Below are positions 55,111 to 63,693 of a stretch of DNA of 64,000 nucleotides, one piece after another. The DNA lies in NCBI GenBank assembly GCA_023436145.1, contig JAEZKP010000047.1, positions 198,411-262,410 on the forward strand. The letters are read 5' to 3'. Below the pieces are notes generated by a model. The model ran no database searches, was not told the DNA's origin, and saw only the letters and a program-made list of their open reading frames with translations. The position numbers and the translations under genes are program-made. The DNA comes from Fibrobacterota bacterium. Lineage in GTDB: Bacteria; Fibrobacterota; Chitinivibrionia; Chitinivibrionales; Chitinispirillaceae. How positions within the stretch are numbered: the stretch's first letter is position 1; every line of letters begins with the position of its first letter.

Positions 55111-55196
55111 GTTATTCGATAGATAAAGTACATTTTAAGAACAACTCAAGTAAAATTTCCCCAGAGATGTTTCTGGGTTACTGTCCGAACCCATCT
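55111..55196. repeat. Intergenic repeat copy 2
   Basis: About four fifths identical by eye to copy 1, direct orientation, 235 bases downstream. It ends about 150 bases before the copper ATPase start. Confidence 0.7.
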
Positions 55197-55346
55197 TCCC
55201 TGAAATCTCTATTCTCTCACAACCCGCAGCTTTTTGAATATTTCCAATCCTACCTCCGTCAAAATTCATTAAGTCTTCTATCCAGTTACTTAAGGCATAT
55301 GTTTTGCAAAGCCTACTTCTGTGCCCATTTAACCTAAATACTGAAC

Positions 55347-57377
55347 ATGTACCACCAAACCCACCCACACCACCCCTCCCCTCGCCATCATAATAAAATG
55401 CCCGAGCATCATAGCAGGCATTACGGTCATAATGTTCAGGATTTCAAAAAACGTTTCTATATATCTCTGATTGTCACCATTCCAATTCTGATCCTCTCTC
55501 CTCTTATTCAAAATGTATTGAGCTTAAGAGAAACTCTGCAGTTTCCAGGAGATCAGTATGTACTTTGGGCATTGTCCTCTATTATCTATTTTTATGGTGG
55601 CAAGCCCTTCCTCCAGGGTCTTTTCAATGAAATAAAAGAGCGGGCTCCTGGAATGATGACCCTTATCGGGCTGGCAATCTCAGTTGCCTATATTTATTCC
55701 AGTGTAGTAGTCTTCGGTGTAAAAGGAGAAGTTTTCTTCTGGGAACTGGCTACCCTCATCGATGTCATGCTTTTGGGACACTGGATCGAAATGAAAGCTG
55801 TCTCCAGCGCCTCTGGTGCAGTGGAATCCCTGGTGAAACTGCTTCCTTCGATAGCACACCGTCTTTCCGATGGTTCCATAGAGGATATTCCATTACACCT
55901 AATAAATAAGAGCGACCGGCTTCTGATAAAACCAGGAGAGAAAATTCCCTCTGATGGGCAAATTGTTGATGGTGAATCGTTTGTTAATGAAGCCATGGTC
56001 ACCGGTGAATCTATTCCTGTGCACAAAAAAAGAGGAAACCGGGTAATAGGCGGTTCGGTAAACGGTGAAGGTTCAATCACCATGGTGGTAGAAAAGGCTG
56101 GTGAAGAGTCCTTCCTTTCTCAAGTAATAAAGTTAGTCTCAGATGCACAGAAAACCCGATCCAAAACTCAGGATCTGGCAGACAGGGCTGCTTTATGGCT
56201 TACTGGGATCGCTCTTGGAAGCGGACTTTTAACACTGGTTGTCTGGTCTTTCATCCTGAAAAAGAATTTTGAGTTTGCACTTGAGAGGTCGGTAACGGTC
56301 ATGGTTATCGCTTGTCCTCATGCTCTGGGATTGGCAATTCCGCTGGTTGTGGCAATGTCCACCGCAATTTCCGCTTCTAAGGGCCTGCTCATCCGAAGAC
56401 GATCCGCATTCGAAAAAGCCAGAAACCTGCAGGCAATTCTTTTTGATAAAACCGGAACCCTTACCTGGGGTAAATTCGGAGTCAACGATGTAGTTTCATT
56501 TAACCCTGCATGGGACAAAGATCGCATACTCAAGTATGCGGCTTCAATTGAATCCCACTCTGAACATCCTATTGCCAAAGCAATAGTGGAAGCCTCTCCG
56601 GAAAGACTTTTAATTGTCAAAGATTTTTATTCTCTTAGTGGTAAAGGAGTACAAGGTGAAATTGAAGGTCATCTGATCAAAGTAGTCAGTCCCGGATATT
56701 TACAGGAATATAACATCGAGCAGCATAAGAATTCAGTAACACCACTGATAGAAAACGGAAAAACAGTGGTTTACTTGCTTATTGATGACAAAGCAGAAGG
56801 AGTAATAGCTCTCTCCGATATAATCCGTGCGGAATCAAAAGATGCGATCCGCATGCTCAAAGAAATGGGTATCAGTTCCATTATGGTTACCGGTGATAAT
56901 AGAAAAGTCGCGCAATGGGTGGCCGGTCAAACCGGTCTGGACGAATACTTTGCAGAAATACTTCCTCAGGACAAAGCTAAAAAAGTAAAAGAAATTCAAG
57001 CTCGCGGTAAAATCACTGCCATGGCGGGTGATGGTATCAATGATGCTCCTGCATTGGCTCAGGCTGACATAGGAATAGCGATTGGTGCAGGTACCGACGT
57101 AGCAGCAGAAACTGCCGATATTATTCTGGTCAGAAGTAACCCGGCAGATGTGGTTTCTATTGTAGAATTAGCCAGAAAAACATACCGTAAGATGGTACAG
57201 AATCTCTGGTGGGCTACCGGTTACAATGCAGTGGCCATTCCTCTTGCTGCGGGAGTATTGTACGGTTGGGGAATTCTTCTCAGTCCTGCTCTGGGAGCGG
57301 CATTCATGTCCCTCAGTACAGTAATAGTAGCAGTAAATGCCCGGCTTCTGAAGCCTGGAATACAGAATTCCAATTAA
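55347..57377 (+). CDS. copB: Copper/heavy-metal P-type ATPase, CopB type
   Basis: A 676-residue P1B ATPase. It has no CxxC heavy-metal-associated domain; instead the N-terminus is His-rich (MYHQTHPHHPSPRHHNK). The membrane motif is CPH (VIACPHALG) rather than CPC, which marks the CopB/P1B-3 group, reported to export Cu(I)/Cu(II) or Ag(I). Other motifs: VTGES actuator loop, phosphorylation site DKTGTLT, HP in SEHPIAKAIV and hinge GDGINDAPALAQAD. The start lacks a clear Shine-Dalgarno; an inner ATG at 55398 is an alternative. No CueR or CsoR regulator is adjacent. Confidence 0.93.
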   Translation: MYHQTHPHHPSPRHHNKMPEHHSRHYGHNVQDFKKRFYISLIVTIPILILSPLIQNVLSLRETLQFPGDQYVLWALSSIIYFYGGKPFLQGLFNEIKERAPGMMTLIGLAISVAYIYSSVVVFGVKGEVFFWELATLIDVMLLGHWIEMKAVSSASGAVESLVKLLPSIAHRLSDGSIEDIPLHLINKSDRLLIKPGEKIPSDGQIVDGESFVNEAMVTGESIPVHKKRGNRVIGGSVNGEGSITMVVEKAGEESFLSQVIKLVSDAQKTRSKTQDLADRAALWLTGIALGSGLLTLVVWSFILKKNFEFALERSVTVMVIACPHALGLAIPLVVAMSTAISASKGLLIRRRSAFEKARNLQAILFDKTGTLTWGKFGVNDVVSFNPAWDKDRILKYAASIESHSEHPIAKAIVEASPERLLIVKDFYSLSGKGVQGEIEGHLIKVVSPGYLQEYNIEQHKNSVTPLIENGKTVVYLLIDDKAEGVIALSDIIRAESKDAIRMLKEMGISSIMVTGDNRKVAQWVAGQTGLDEYFAEILPQDKAKKVKEIQARGKITAMAGDGINDAPALAQADIGIAIGAGTDVAAETADIILVRSNPADVVSIVELARKTYRKMVQNLWWATGYNAVAIPLAAGVLYGWGILLSPALGAAFMSLSTVIVAVNARLLKPGIQNSN

Positions 57378-57418
57378 CTCCTTATCACATGTTACCATCT
57401 TATACTGTGAAGTTAAAA

Positions 57419-57468
57419 ATTACCCCAGAGTTGAAACTATTAAAATTAAAAGTTACCTCAGGGGTAAT
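57419..57468. terminator. Shared terminator between copB and the MFS gene
   Basis: ATTACCCCAGAG (57419-57430) pairs with CTCAGGGGTAAT (57457-57468) with a single A-A mismatch and a 26-base loop, followed by TCTTTT on the plus strand. Convergent genes end on both sides. The CCCCAGAG arm resembles the hairpins at 54.9, 55.1 and 59.4 kb. Confidence 0.65.
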
Positions 57469-57474
57469 GGTCTT

Positions 57475-58722
57475 TTAAGCCGCATCGACCTGTTCCGCGA
57501 TCTCTGCCCTCTGCTCACCGAGTGAGGCCGAAACTATGGAAGGACCAAAGAAAGATACTACTCCCAGAACCGTAATAACAATGCCGGCTATCAGAAAAGC
57601 ATTCGGTACACCTATACGGTCGGCAACTGCTCCTGTAAAGGCCAAACCTGCTATTGACGGGACCAGGCTGATGCTTCCGTAGAGAGATAAAACTCTTCCC
57701 AAGGCTGATGGATCGACTGTAGTCTGCAAAACTACCATAAACGCGCTGGAATAAACTGTCATGGAAATTCCTCCCAGAAATGTAAGTACCATAAAAATCC
57801 AGAAACCGCTTTCCGGAAGCCTTCCAGAAAAAACAAACGTCAACCCTAACACTATATACATAGAATTGATCAGAATCACTTCACTTATTTTAACCTTTTT
57901 CAAACCAAGAAGTGCTCCTCCGACAAGCATTCCCACTCCCCAGGCTACTTCGATGACACTCACATGGTAAGCTCCCAGTTTAAAGTATTCAAGTGTAAGG
58001 AGAGGGAAAAGTGCGGATACCGGAAGTACAAAAAACCATACCGCAATCCCAATCAAAAAAATCCAAAACAGCCCCTTGCGGCTGTATATTTCGTGAAAGC
58101 CCTCTTTCATTTCGCGAAACACATGCGGTGCCGGTGCATCCTCCTTTTTCTCCGGATTGGGAATACGTACCAGCATTAATGATATACAAGCAATAAGGGC
58201 CCCTATCACATCTATTAATAAAACATGTGGAATTTGAAACACACTAATCAGAAATGCTGCGAGCGGAGGGCCTGCAATAATGCTTCCGGATTGAATTATC
58301 TGGTTCACTCCAGATATTCTCATGAGTTCAGTTTCCGGAGCAAGCAAAGGTGTGGATGCCTGCATTGCCGGAATATGGAATGCACTTCCAACAGAACGCA
58401 GCATAAGCAAAATGTAGCATAGTGAGATATCCGCATTGCCCAACAATAAAAGCACACTCATTATTGCTGAACAGGCAGCCACAAAAAGATCTGCAAAAAT
58501 CATAATGCTGCGCCGGTCCCACCGGTCGATCAGAACCCCTATGAATGGGCCCAGTAAAAGTTGTGGAAGTAGCGAAGCTATCGTTGCCAGCGCCAGTACT
58601 TCCGCGGATCTGGTCTCAATGGAGAGCCAGAATACAACAGCATATCCCACTGTCATACTGCTGAGAGTCGAAAAAATCTGCCCGGACCAGATTATAGCAA
58701 ACTTTTTTTTCCATTCAGTCAT
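57475..58722 (-). CDS. MFS transporter
   Basis: A 415-residue major facilitator with twelve predicted helices; the first (FAIIWSGQIFSTLSSMTVGYAVVFWL) and GPFIGVLIDRWDRRS, the loop 2-3 motif (here G-x-L-x-D-R-x-x-R-R), are typical. The ATG at 58722 (GGAAAAAG upstream) is chosen over a TTG at 58746. It resembles the drug/enterobactin exporter-type MFS (DHA3-like). The substrate is unknown. Confidence 0.9.
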   Translation of the reverse strand: MTEWKKKFAIIWSGQIFSTLSSMTVGYAVVFWLSIETRSAEVLALATIASLLPQLLLGPFIGVLIDRWDRRSIMIFADLFVAACSAIMSVLLLLGNADISLCYILLMLRSVGSAFHIPAMQASTPLLAPETELMRISGVNQIIQSGSIIAGPPLAAFLISVFQIPHVLLIDVIGALIACISLMLVRIPNPEKKEDAPAPHVFREMKEGFHEIYSRKGLFWIFLIGIAVWFFVLPVSALFPLLTLEYFKLGAYHVSVIEVAWGVGMLVGGALLGLKKVKISEVILINSMYIVLGLTFVFSGRLPESGFWIFMVLTFLGGISMTVYSSAFMVVLQTTVDPSALGRVLSLYGSISLVPSIAGLAFTGAVADRIGVPNAFLIAGIVITVLGVVSFFGPSIVSASLGEQRAEIAEQVDAA

Positions 58723-59544
58723 ATATCTTTTTCCATTCGGTTTCAAGTATTACAAAAATATCGATTTTTCAACCAGAGTAAATGGCTGAAAAAGTAGTTC
58801 AGAAAAGATTAAAAAAAAGGATTTAGGTAACCTTCAGAATACTCCAAAGGACTTAAAGATGCCAGTGCTGGCTGTGAGATTATTTATCGCGGTAATGGAA
58901 GGCTAAATGGATATACATAAATAGAATGACCTCTCTATGTATGAAAATATAATATATACGGACAAAAAGCAGAGAATGATTTTGTAAAATTATACCGAAT
59001 TGCTTTATCACCAGCCTTGTAATTGATCTTCTTGCCACGAGAATTCCAGCTCTGGATATCAGTGACCCTATATTATTGTAAATTTACGTATAAGCCGGGC
59101 CTGAGTGTTATCAATGACACTTTTTTCCAGTATCTATAACATCCACTCAGGAATTACATTTTCTAAAATCCTGATATTCTGATTTATCATCCCGGCTCAG
59201 ATCTTCAACTTCCATGTGTACATTAATCCGATTTGCGTTATTTAAAATGAGGAATACCAGCGGGCTTATATTTTTCTTACTTACTGATTCCGAGTATCAG
59301 GAAGAAATTTTTCAGGCGATTTTATTTTTAACACTATTCCCCGGTCCGGTATGAAAGCCCCAGAGGTGTAACATTAAAAAAGTAGAATTCATCTCTGGGG
59401 TAGTTATATAAGCTTTGAAAAAATCCACTCATAGATAGATCACCCCAACCACGCCATGGCAATGTTCTTCCTGGTTCATCTGAGGTCTACTCTCTCGGCA
59501 TACTTTACATTGTATCATTTCAGATTTTCAGCTTGTATAAACTG
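58723..59544. other. Intergenic region, about 800 bases, with one strong hairpin
   Basis: No gene is supported on either strand; all frames are short. The only clear structure is the CCCCAGAG/CTCTGGGG hairpin at 59358-59400. This may be a degraded segment. Confidence 0.55.
59358..59400. terminator. Hairpin downstream of the mannanase gene
   Basis: CCCCAGAGGTG (59358-59368) pairs with CATCTCTGGGG (59390-59400) in an 11-bp stem with one G-T pair. It is 145 bases past the mannanase stop on the minus strand. Similar arms occur near 57.4 kb. Confidence 0.55.
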
Positions 59545-60657
59545 CTATTTCCGATTGACCCCTGCATTTTCCGGTTTAACTATATAGAAACCACTAGAAA
59601 AATCACCTGTCATTTTATTGCCAGAAAACTTTCCCTGCAGATTCCAAAAATACCGATCGTGCGATAACGGTCTCAAAAAAATGTTTTTTTTCAAGCCCAA
59701 CTCTTTTTTTTGCGTTCTACATTCAGCATTTCGTTCAACACCGCTCTTGCCGATCTTCGAGATACCCTCCTTCCAGGCATTCAACGCCGCATCACTGGTG
59801 TTGACTGCCCAGTCAGCCTCCGCACTCTTCGACTGGCTGAACCACATGAGTGCAAATACCCGGGGAAACTTGGTAGGAATGTCTCTAAACATATCATTAA
59901 TCCACTGGGCTTTGTTGCCGCCTTGTTCAGACGAGGAGAACTCTGCGATGAATAATGGTTTTTTTGAAACAGAAAGTGCTGTATAAGGTGGAGTAAACAC
60001 TTCGGTGAAACTTTTCCAGCTTGACCAGCTCTGCGCGGTTCCCCAGTTGTAACCGTCGATTGCTACCATATCCACCCAGTCGTCTCCGGGAAACCATCCG
60101 GTGAAGGTGGCTGAACCGCTGTTAGTGGCATTAGTCGTCCAGACCCACTTGACATTTGTTACCCCGATGTCGCGAAATATGGTGACCACATGTTTCCAGG
60201 CATCGATCAGCGTCTGATTCGTATTACCGGCTCCACTTTTTGCAATTCCCCAGTCGTACCAGTCCCCGTTTGCTTCGTGAAACAGACGTAGCCAGATCTC
60301 CTTACCATATGATTTGACACCTTCTGCGTATTTTTTCAGATACGAATCCGCATCACCGTTTATGATTTGCGTAGTCGTATATCCGTTCGCCATCCATGTC
60401 ACTACAAGAATCGAGTTATTTTCTGCAGCAATATCTGCGTAGGTTTTTGTCCAGTTCCAGTTATTTGTATCCCAGAGAACAAATAAACTGATCAGATCAA
60501 GATGACGGTTTTGCATAGTCTGAAATGCCTCCACATTGCTTTTAGTGGGTTGCGGATAAGTACCGCTTCCACCAACCCAGGCACCGATCTGCGTAAGTTC
60601 TGCGAAAGAAACGGTTGTTAGCATTATAACTGCTGCTGAAAAAAAACGAATATTCAT
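59545..60657 (-). CDS. GH26 endo-beta-mannanase with C-terminal sorting-like tail
   Basis: A 370-residue secreted glycoside hydrolase with a signal peptide ending near residue 19 (TVSFA). The GH26 TIM barrel has the acid/base Glu128 in IWLRLFHEANGDWYDWG and the nucleophile Glu239 in LFIAEFSSSEQGG, with DMVAIDGYNWG before it. The family cleaves beta-1,4-mannan or related glycans. After residue 305 a short linker and basic segment precede RYFWNLQGKFSG and GFYIVKPENAGVNRK. This pattern is like the beta-rich sorting ends of secreted enzymes in Fibrobacterota/Bacteroidota. GGGAGC precedes the ATG. Divergent from the regulator gene. Confidence 0.92.
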   Translation of the reverse strand: MNIRFFSAAVIMLTTVSFAELTQIGAWVGGSGTYPQPTKSNVEAFQTMQNRHLDLISLFVLWDTNNWNWTKTYADIAAENNSILVVTWMANGYTTTQIINGDADSYLKKYAEGVKSYGKEIWLRLFHEANGDWYDWGIAKSGAGNTNQTLIDAWKHVVTIFRDIGVTNVKWVWTTNATNSGSATFTGWFPGDDWVDMVAIDGYNWGTAQSWSSWKSFTEVFTPPYTALSVSKKPLFIAEFSSSEQGGNKAQWINDMFRDIPTKFPRVFALMWFSQSKSAEADWAVNTSDAALNAWKEGISKIGKSGVERNAECRTQKKELGLKKNIFLRPLSHDRYFWNLQGKFSGNKMTGDFSSGFYIVKPENAGVNRK

Positions 60658-60720
60658 TTTATGGCTCCCTTTTCAAGGTTACATGTTTTGCCTGTTTTTC
60701 ATCTTTTGAAAATAGAAATT

Positions 60721-60760
60721 CATTGTAATATTTATTTAATAATAAATTTGATATTTTTAT
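60721..60760. promoter_or_regulatory. AT-rich divergent promoter/operator region
   Basis: The 160-base divergent spacer between the mannanase and its putative regulator contains TTTATT (60731-60736) and AATAAA (60741-60746) as an inverted repeat with a four-base spacer. The element is a possible regulator site; the sequence is so AT-rich that chance is a real alternative. Confidence 0.35.
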
Positions 60761-60817
60761 TTAATTGTTATACTGTTATATTTTAAATGGAGATTAATCT
60801 TAGCAGGCAGGAAATTA

Positions 60818-62323
60818 ATGCATAATCGAAAAGCTCCGGTTTTGTCTGAAACTGTAAATAAAATAAGGGCAATAATCAATAACAATCCAGGTACCCGGTT
60901 GCCGTCAGTCAGAAACCTCTCGCAAAAATATTCGGTATCACCTGTAACCATGCTACGGGCACTCGCGATTCTGAAAAACGAAGGGTTGCTCGAAGGTGGT
61001 TGGGGAAAACGACATTTCATCGCAGATAAAAACAAGCTCGTAAAGCCAGCCATAGACCACCCGAAAATGACAAAGGTAGAAAAGACCGTATTAATGATCA
61101 AAAATGATATTATTGAAGGGAAGTACCAGACTCACCGGCCATTGCCTTCCATAAAATACCTTGCATCCTGCTACGATGTTAGTTATCCGTCAATCAGAAA
61201 GTCACTGGAGCTGTTAAAAGATGAGAACATAATCAAACGAAGTGGTTCACGGTATCATTTTTTCACCTGTAAGGTTAAACCACAGTCAAAAATTGCAGTT
61301 GTAGCTTTTGGAACAGGGCGAAATTCAATTAAAATAGTAACTGAGCGAGAGCGAAACTTTTATCGTCTGCTTTCAGCTGTTGTAATGGATCAAAACGTGC
61401 TTTTAGAAATAATATGCTGCAATGATTATCTTGAAGAGCCAGAATTTTATACCCCAGATGATACTCCTCTTGAGATTTTTTTGAAAAAAAAGAATATTAC
61501 CGGTATTATACTTTCCTCATACCATATGAAGGACTCTGCGGAATGTTTGCGGAAGCTCTTAACATTTAACATTCCGATTTCAGCCTGGGTTGAAGATCAT
61601 CGGATATTGAAAATGATAGGTCGTTACTATGCCAATAAGAAAAATTTGTCATTTTTCGATTCTAGTTATTCAACGGTTCCCGGTTTTGAAGTCGGAAGAT
61701 ATCTTATCGAAAGAGGACATAAAAATATTGCCTATATTTCACCGTTTCATGAAAGCCCATGGTCACAAAACCGGCTAACTGGATTGAAAAAAGCTGCAGC
61801 ATCCACGCCGGATGTGCACATCTATCCTTTTGTATGCACCGGATATCTGAATGATTATTTCTTTCTGGAGAAAGTACTGAAAGAATCCTCTTTTGAAAAG
61901 CACTGTTTAATTACTAAAATTTCAGAAAAATTGCATCCTTTCTTAAAAAGCAGGACTTCTTCTATCAAGTATGAGCATGATATACTTTTGCGTGACAATA
62001 TGATTTTTTCTGTATGTGAAGACTTCATACGAAGGGCATCGGAGAACATCTCAATAACTGCCTGGGTATGTGCAAATGACCAAATTGCAGTGCTGATAAC
62101 TGATTATTGGAATCACTTCACAGTTCCTCTCACTGAGCGCCCTGCCCTTATCGGGTTTGACAATTCTTTTGAAAGTTTCGAACGTAATATCAGCTCATAT
62201 GAATTCAATACACGCGGAGAAATTCAGCAGATGTTAAACCACCTTCTTTACCCGAACAGTTCTAATCTGTTAAACAGAAAACCCTCAAACAGATTGAGTG
62301 GCAGAGTTGTTGAACGAGCTTGA
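60818..62323 (+). CDS. Tandem winged-helix (GntR-like) regulator with LacI-type sensor domain
   Basis: A 501-residue regulator. Residues about 7-70 and 85-150 are two GntR-type winged helices in a row: RLPSVRNLSQKYSVSPVTMLRALAILKNEGLL and PLPSIKYLASCYDVSYPSIRKSLELLKDENII. The rest (about 158-490) is a periplasmic-binding-protein-like sensor of the LacI/GalR group, with VPGFEVGRYLIERGHKNIAYIS, AWVCANDQIAVL and RPALIGFDNSFESF. GCAGGAAATTA precedes the ATG. It is divergent from the GH26 gene and is probably its ligand-controlled regulator. Two wHTH copies in one chain is unusual. Confidence 0.85.
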   Translation: MHNRKAPVLSETVNKIRAIINNNPGTRLPSVRNLSQKYSVSPVTMLRALAILKNEGLLEGGWGKRHFIADKNKLVKPAIDHPKMTKVEKTVLMIKNDIIEGKYQTHRPLPSIKYLASCYDVSYPSIRKSLELLKDENIIKRSGSRYHFFTCKVKPQSKIAVVAFGTGRNSIKIVTERERNFYRLLSAVVMDQNVLLEIICCNDYLEEPEFYTPDDTPLEIFLKKKNITGIILSSYHMKDSAECLRKLLTFNIPISAWVEDHRILKMIGRYYANKKNLSFFDSSYSTVPGFEVGRYLIERGHKNIAYISPFHESPWSQNRLTGLKKAAASTPDVHIYPFVCTGYLNDYFFLEKVLKESSFEKHCLITKISEKLHPFLKSRTSSIKYEHDILLRDNMIFSVCEDFIRRASENISITAWVCANDQIAVLITDYWNHFTVPLTERPALIGFDNSFESFERNISSYEFNTRGEIQQMLNHLLYPNSSNLLNRKPSNRLSGRVVERA

Positions 62324-62402
62324 AAATGTTTATATATTCCTCCTGACATTCCTTTACGTTGCGTTCTTCGCGTTCTTTGCATTTGTAATTTTGTCTCCGG
62401 TT

Positions 62403-63245
62403 CTATCTATTGGTATGCTTTATAATAGCTTCAATAATCCTATCCCATTCAGCATAATGAATCTCATGACCTGCTCCTTTAAGAACGAGCAATTCAGAAT
62501 GCTGAATTGATTTGTTCATAACTTCAGCATGAGCAAAAGGCAATACGTTATCTTCTGTACCATGAATTATGAGGAAAGGGACTTTTAATTTGCTTACCTT
62601 CCCGTATAACTCCTCACCGTCCCGAAGCATTGCATGGTTAAACATGCAGGAAAGGCATTTGGCTCGTTTTACTTCAGTTTCGGCTAAGCTATGTGCACGT
62701 GCTTCATCAAATGGATGAGCACTTCCATTCAGTAGTTGTCACCCCCCTACCATGTAGTCAATGACTGCTTTTTGATCATTAAAATCAAGTGTGGCAGCCT
62801 TTGTTTGGTAATGAATGATCTTTTCATCAATTTGTGGAAGTTCCGGTAAATCATCCCATATTCCCGAAGCAATAGTGGTAATGGATTCTACCCGACTGGG
62901 ATACTTAATAGCATCAATCTGGGCAATCATGCCACCTAAAGACATGCCCACCAGATGCGCCCTGGAGATACCATATCCATCCAGAATAGCTATTGCATCA
63001 TCTGCCATGTCAGTAACTGAATACTCCGGGTTACCAGGTTAATAACATGTCGAGCACCCGACATCCCGGTTATCATACCGAATTACGAAGCGCCCACGCT
63101 GACTGAGCCGGAAGCAGAATTCCTCATCCCACCAGATCATCGATGCAGAAGCACCCATTATCAACAGTATACATGGGTCCTGCGAGTTCCCGAATGACTC
63201 GGTACAGAGCTCAACATTTCCGTTCTTTATGATTTTCTGTGACAT
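62403..63245 (-). pseudogene. Alpha/beta hydrolase broken by two in-frame stop codons
   Basis: One reading frame of 281 codons covers a whole alpha/beta hydrolase. A strong GAGAGGAG precedes ATG 63245. Segment 1 (68 codons) has ILLIMGASASMIWW and VIRYDNRDVG. Segment 2 has the nucleophile elbow HLVGMSLGGMIA, and segment 3 VPFLIIHGTEDNVLPFAHA and the catalytic-His GAGHE. TAA at 63039-63041 replaces a sense codon before PGNPEYSVTDMADDA, and TGA at 62739-62741 replaces what is usually Trp before QLLNGSAHPFDEA. Both fit single transitions. All three segments share the frame, so there is no frameshift. Sequencing error is the other possibility. Confidence 0.85.
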
Positions 63246-63366
63246 CAGCGAACTCCTCTCTTATGTTTTATTCGGAATAACAAATCTGTTGACACAGTCA
63301 AAGAAAAAAGATAGATTGAAATAGCTGTTGAAGATGCTTTCTTTATGATTTTATACCGTATTCATC

Positions 63367-63693
63367 CTATTTTTTTATTTCCATTTCCATCGGCAGATAT
63401 TTAATCCCATTCTCTTCCTGCATTTTATCCGTTGCAATGAATCCAATTTTCTTATAAATCGGAATTGAATATGGTGAAGCATGTACATAAATTTTATCAG
63501 AATTGGGATCTCTTTTAATGACTTCTTTGAGAGACTCATTGATTAGCTTTCTGGCAATACCTATTCCCTGATAATTTTTATCAACAAAGAGCAGTGAAAT
63601 AAATTTATTGTCTCTTATTTCAATTATTCCAACTAAATAGTTTCTGTTCAAAATAAGAAATGGGATGATAAAACTTGACAAAAGGGGTGCCAC
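63367..63693 (-). pseudogene. GNAT acetyltransferase truncated by an insertion sequence
   Basis: The C-terminal part of a GNAT protein (FISLLFVDKNYQGIGIARKLINESL, motif A; VHASPYSIPIYKKIGF, motif B) remains. It lacks about 40-60 N-terminal residues compared with the family. Its frame opens at GTG 63693 within sequence belonging to the insertion element, so the first ten or so residues are not native. The IS at the right has apparently removed the gene's start. Confidence 0.7.

Larger units (their letters stand above)
54812..55346. other. Intergenic region with a duplicated 86-bp element
   Basis: Two diverged copies of one sequence occur at about 54876-54962 and 55111-55196. Between them no gene is seen: the frames at 54874-55122 (plus) and 55135-55368 (minus) run through the repeats and lack ribosome sites. 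Confidence 0.6.

Noticed and set aside
55135..55368. 77-residue minus-strand frame upstream of copB
   Set aside because: It runs through the duplicated intergenic element, overlaps the copB start and lacks a ribosome site.
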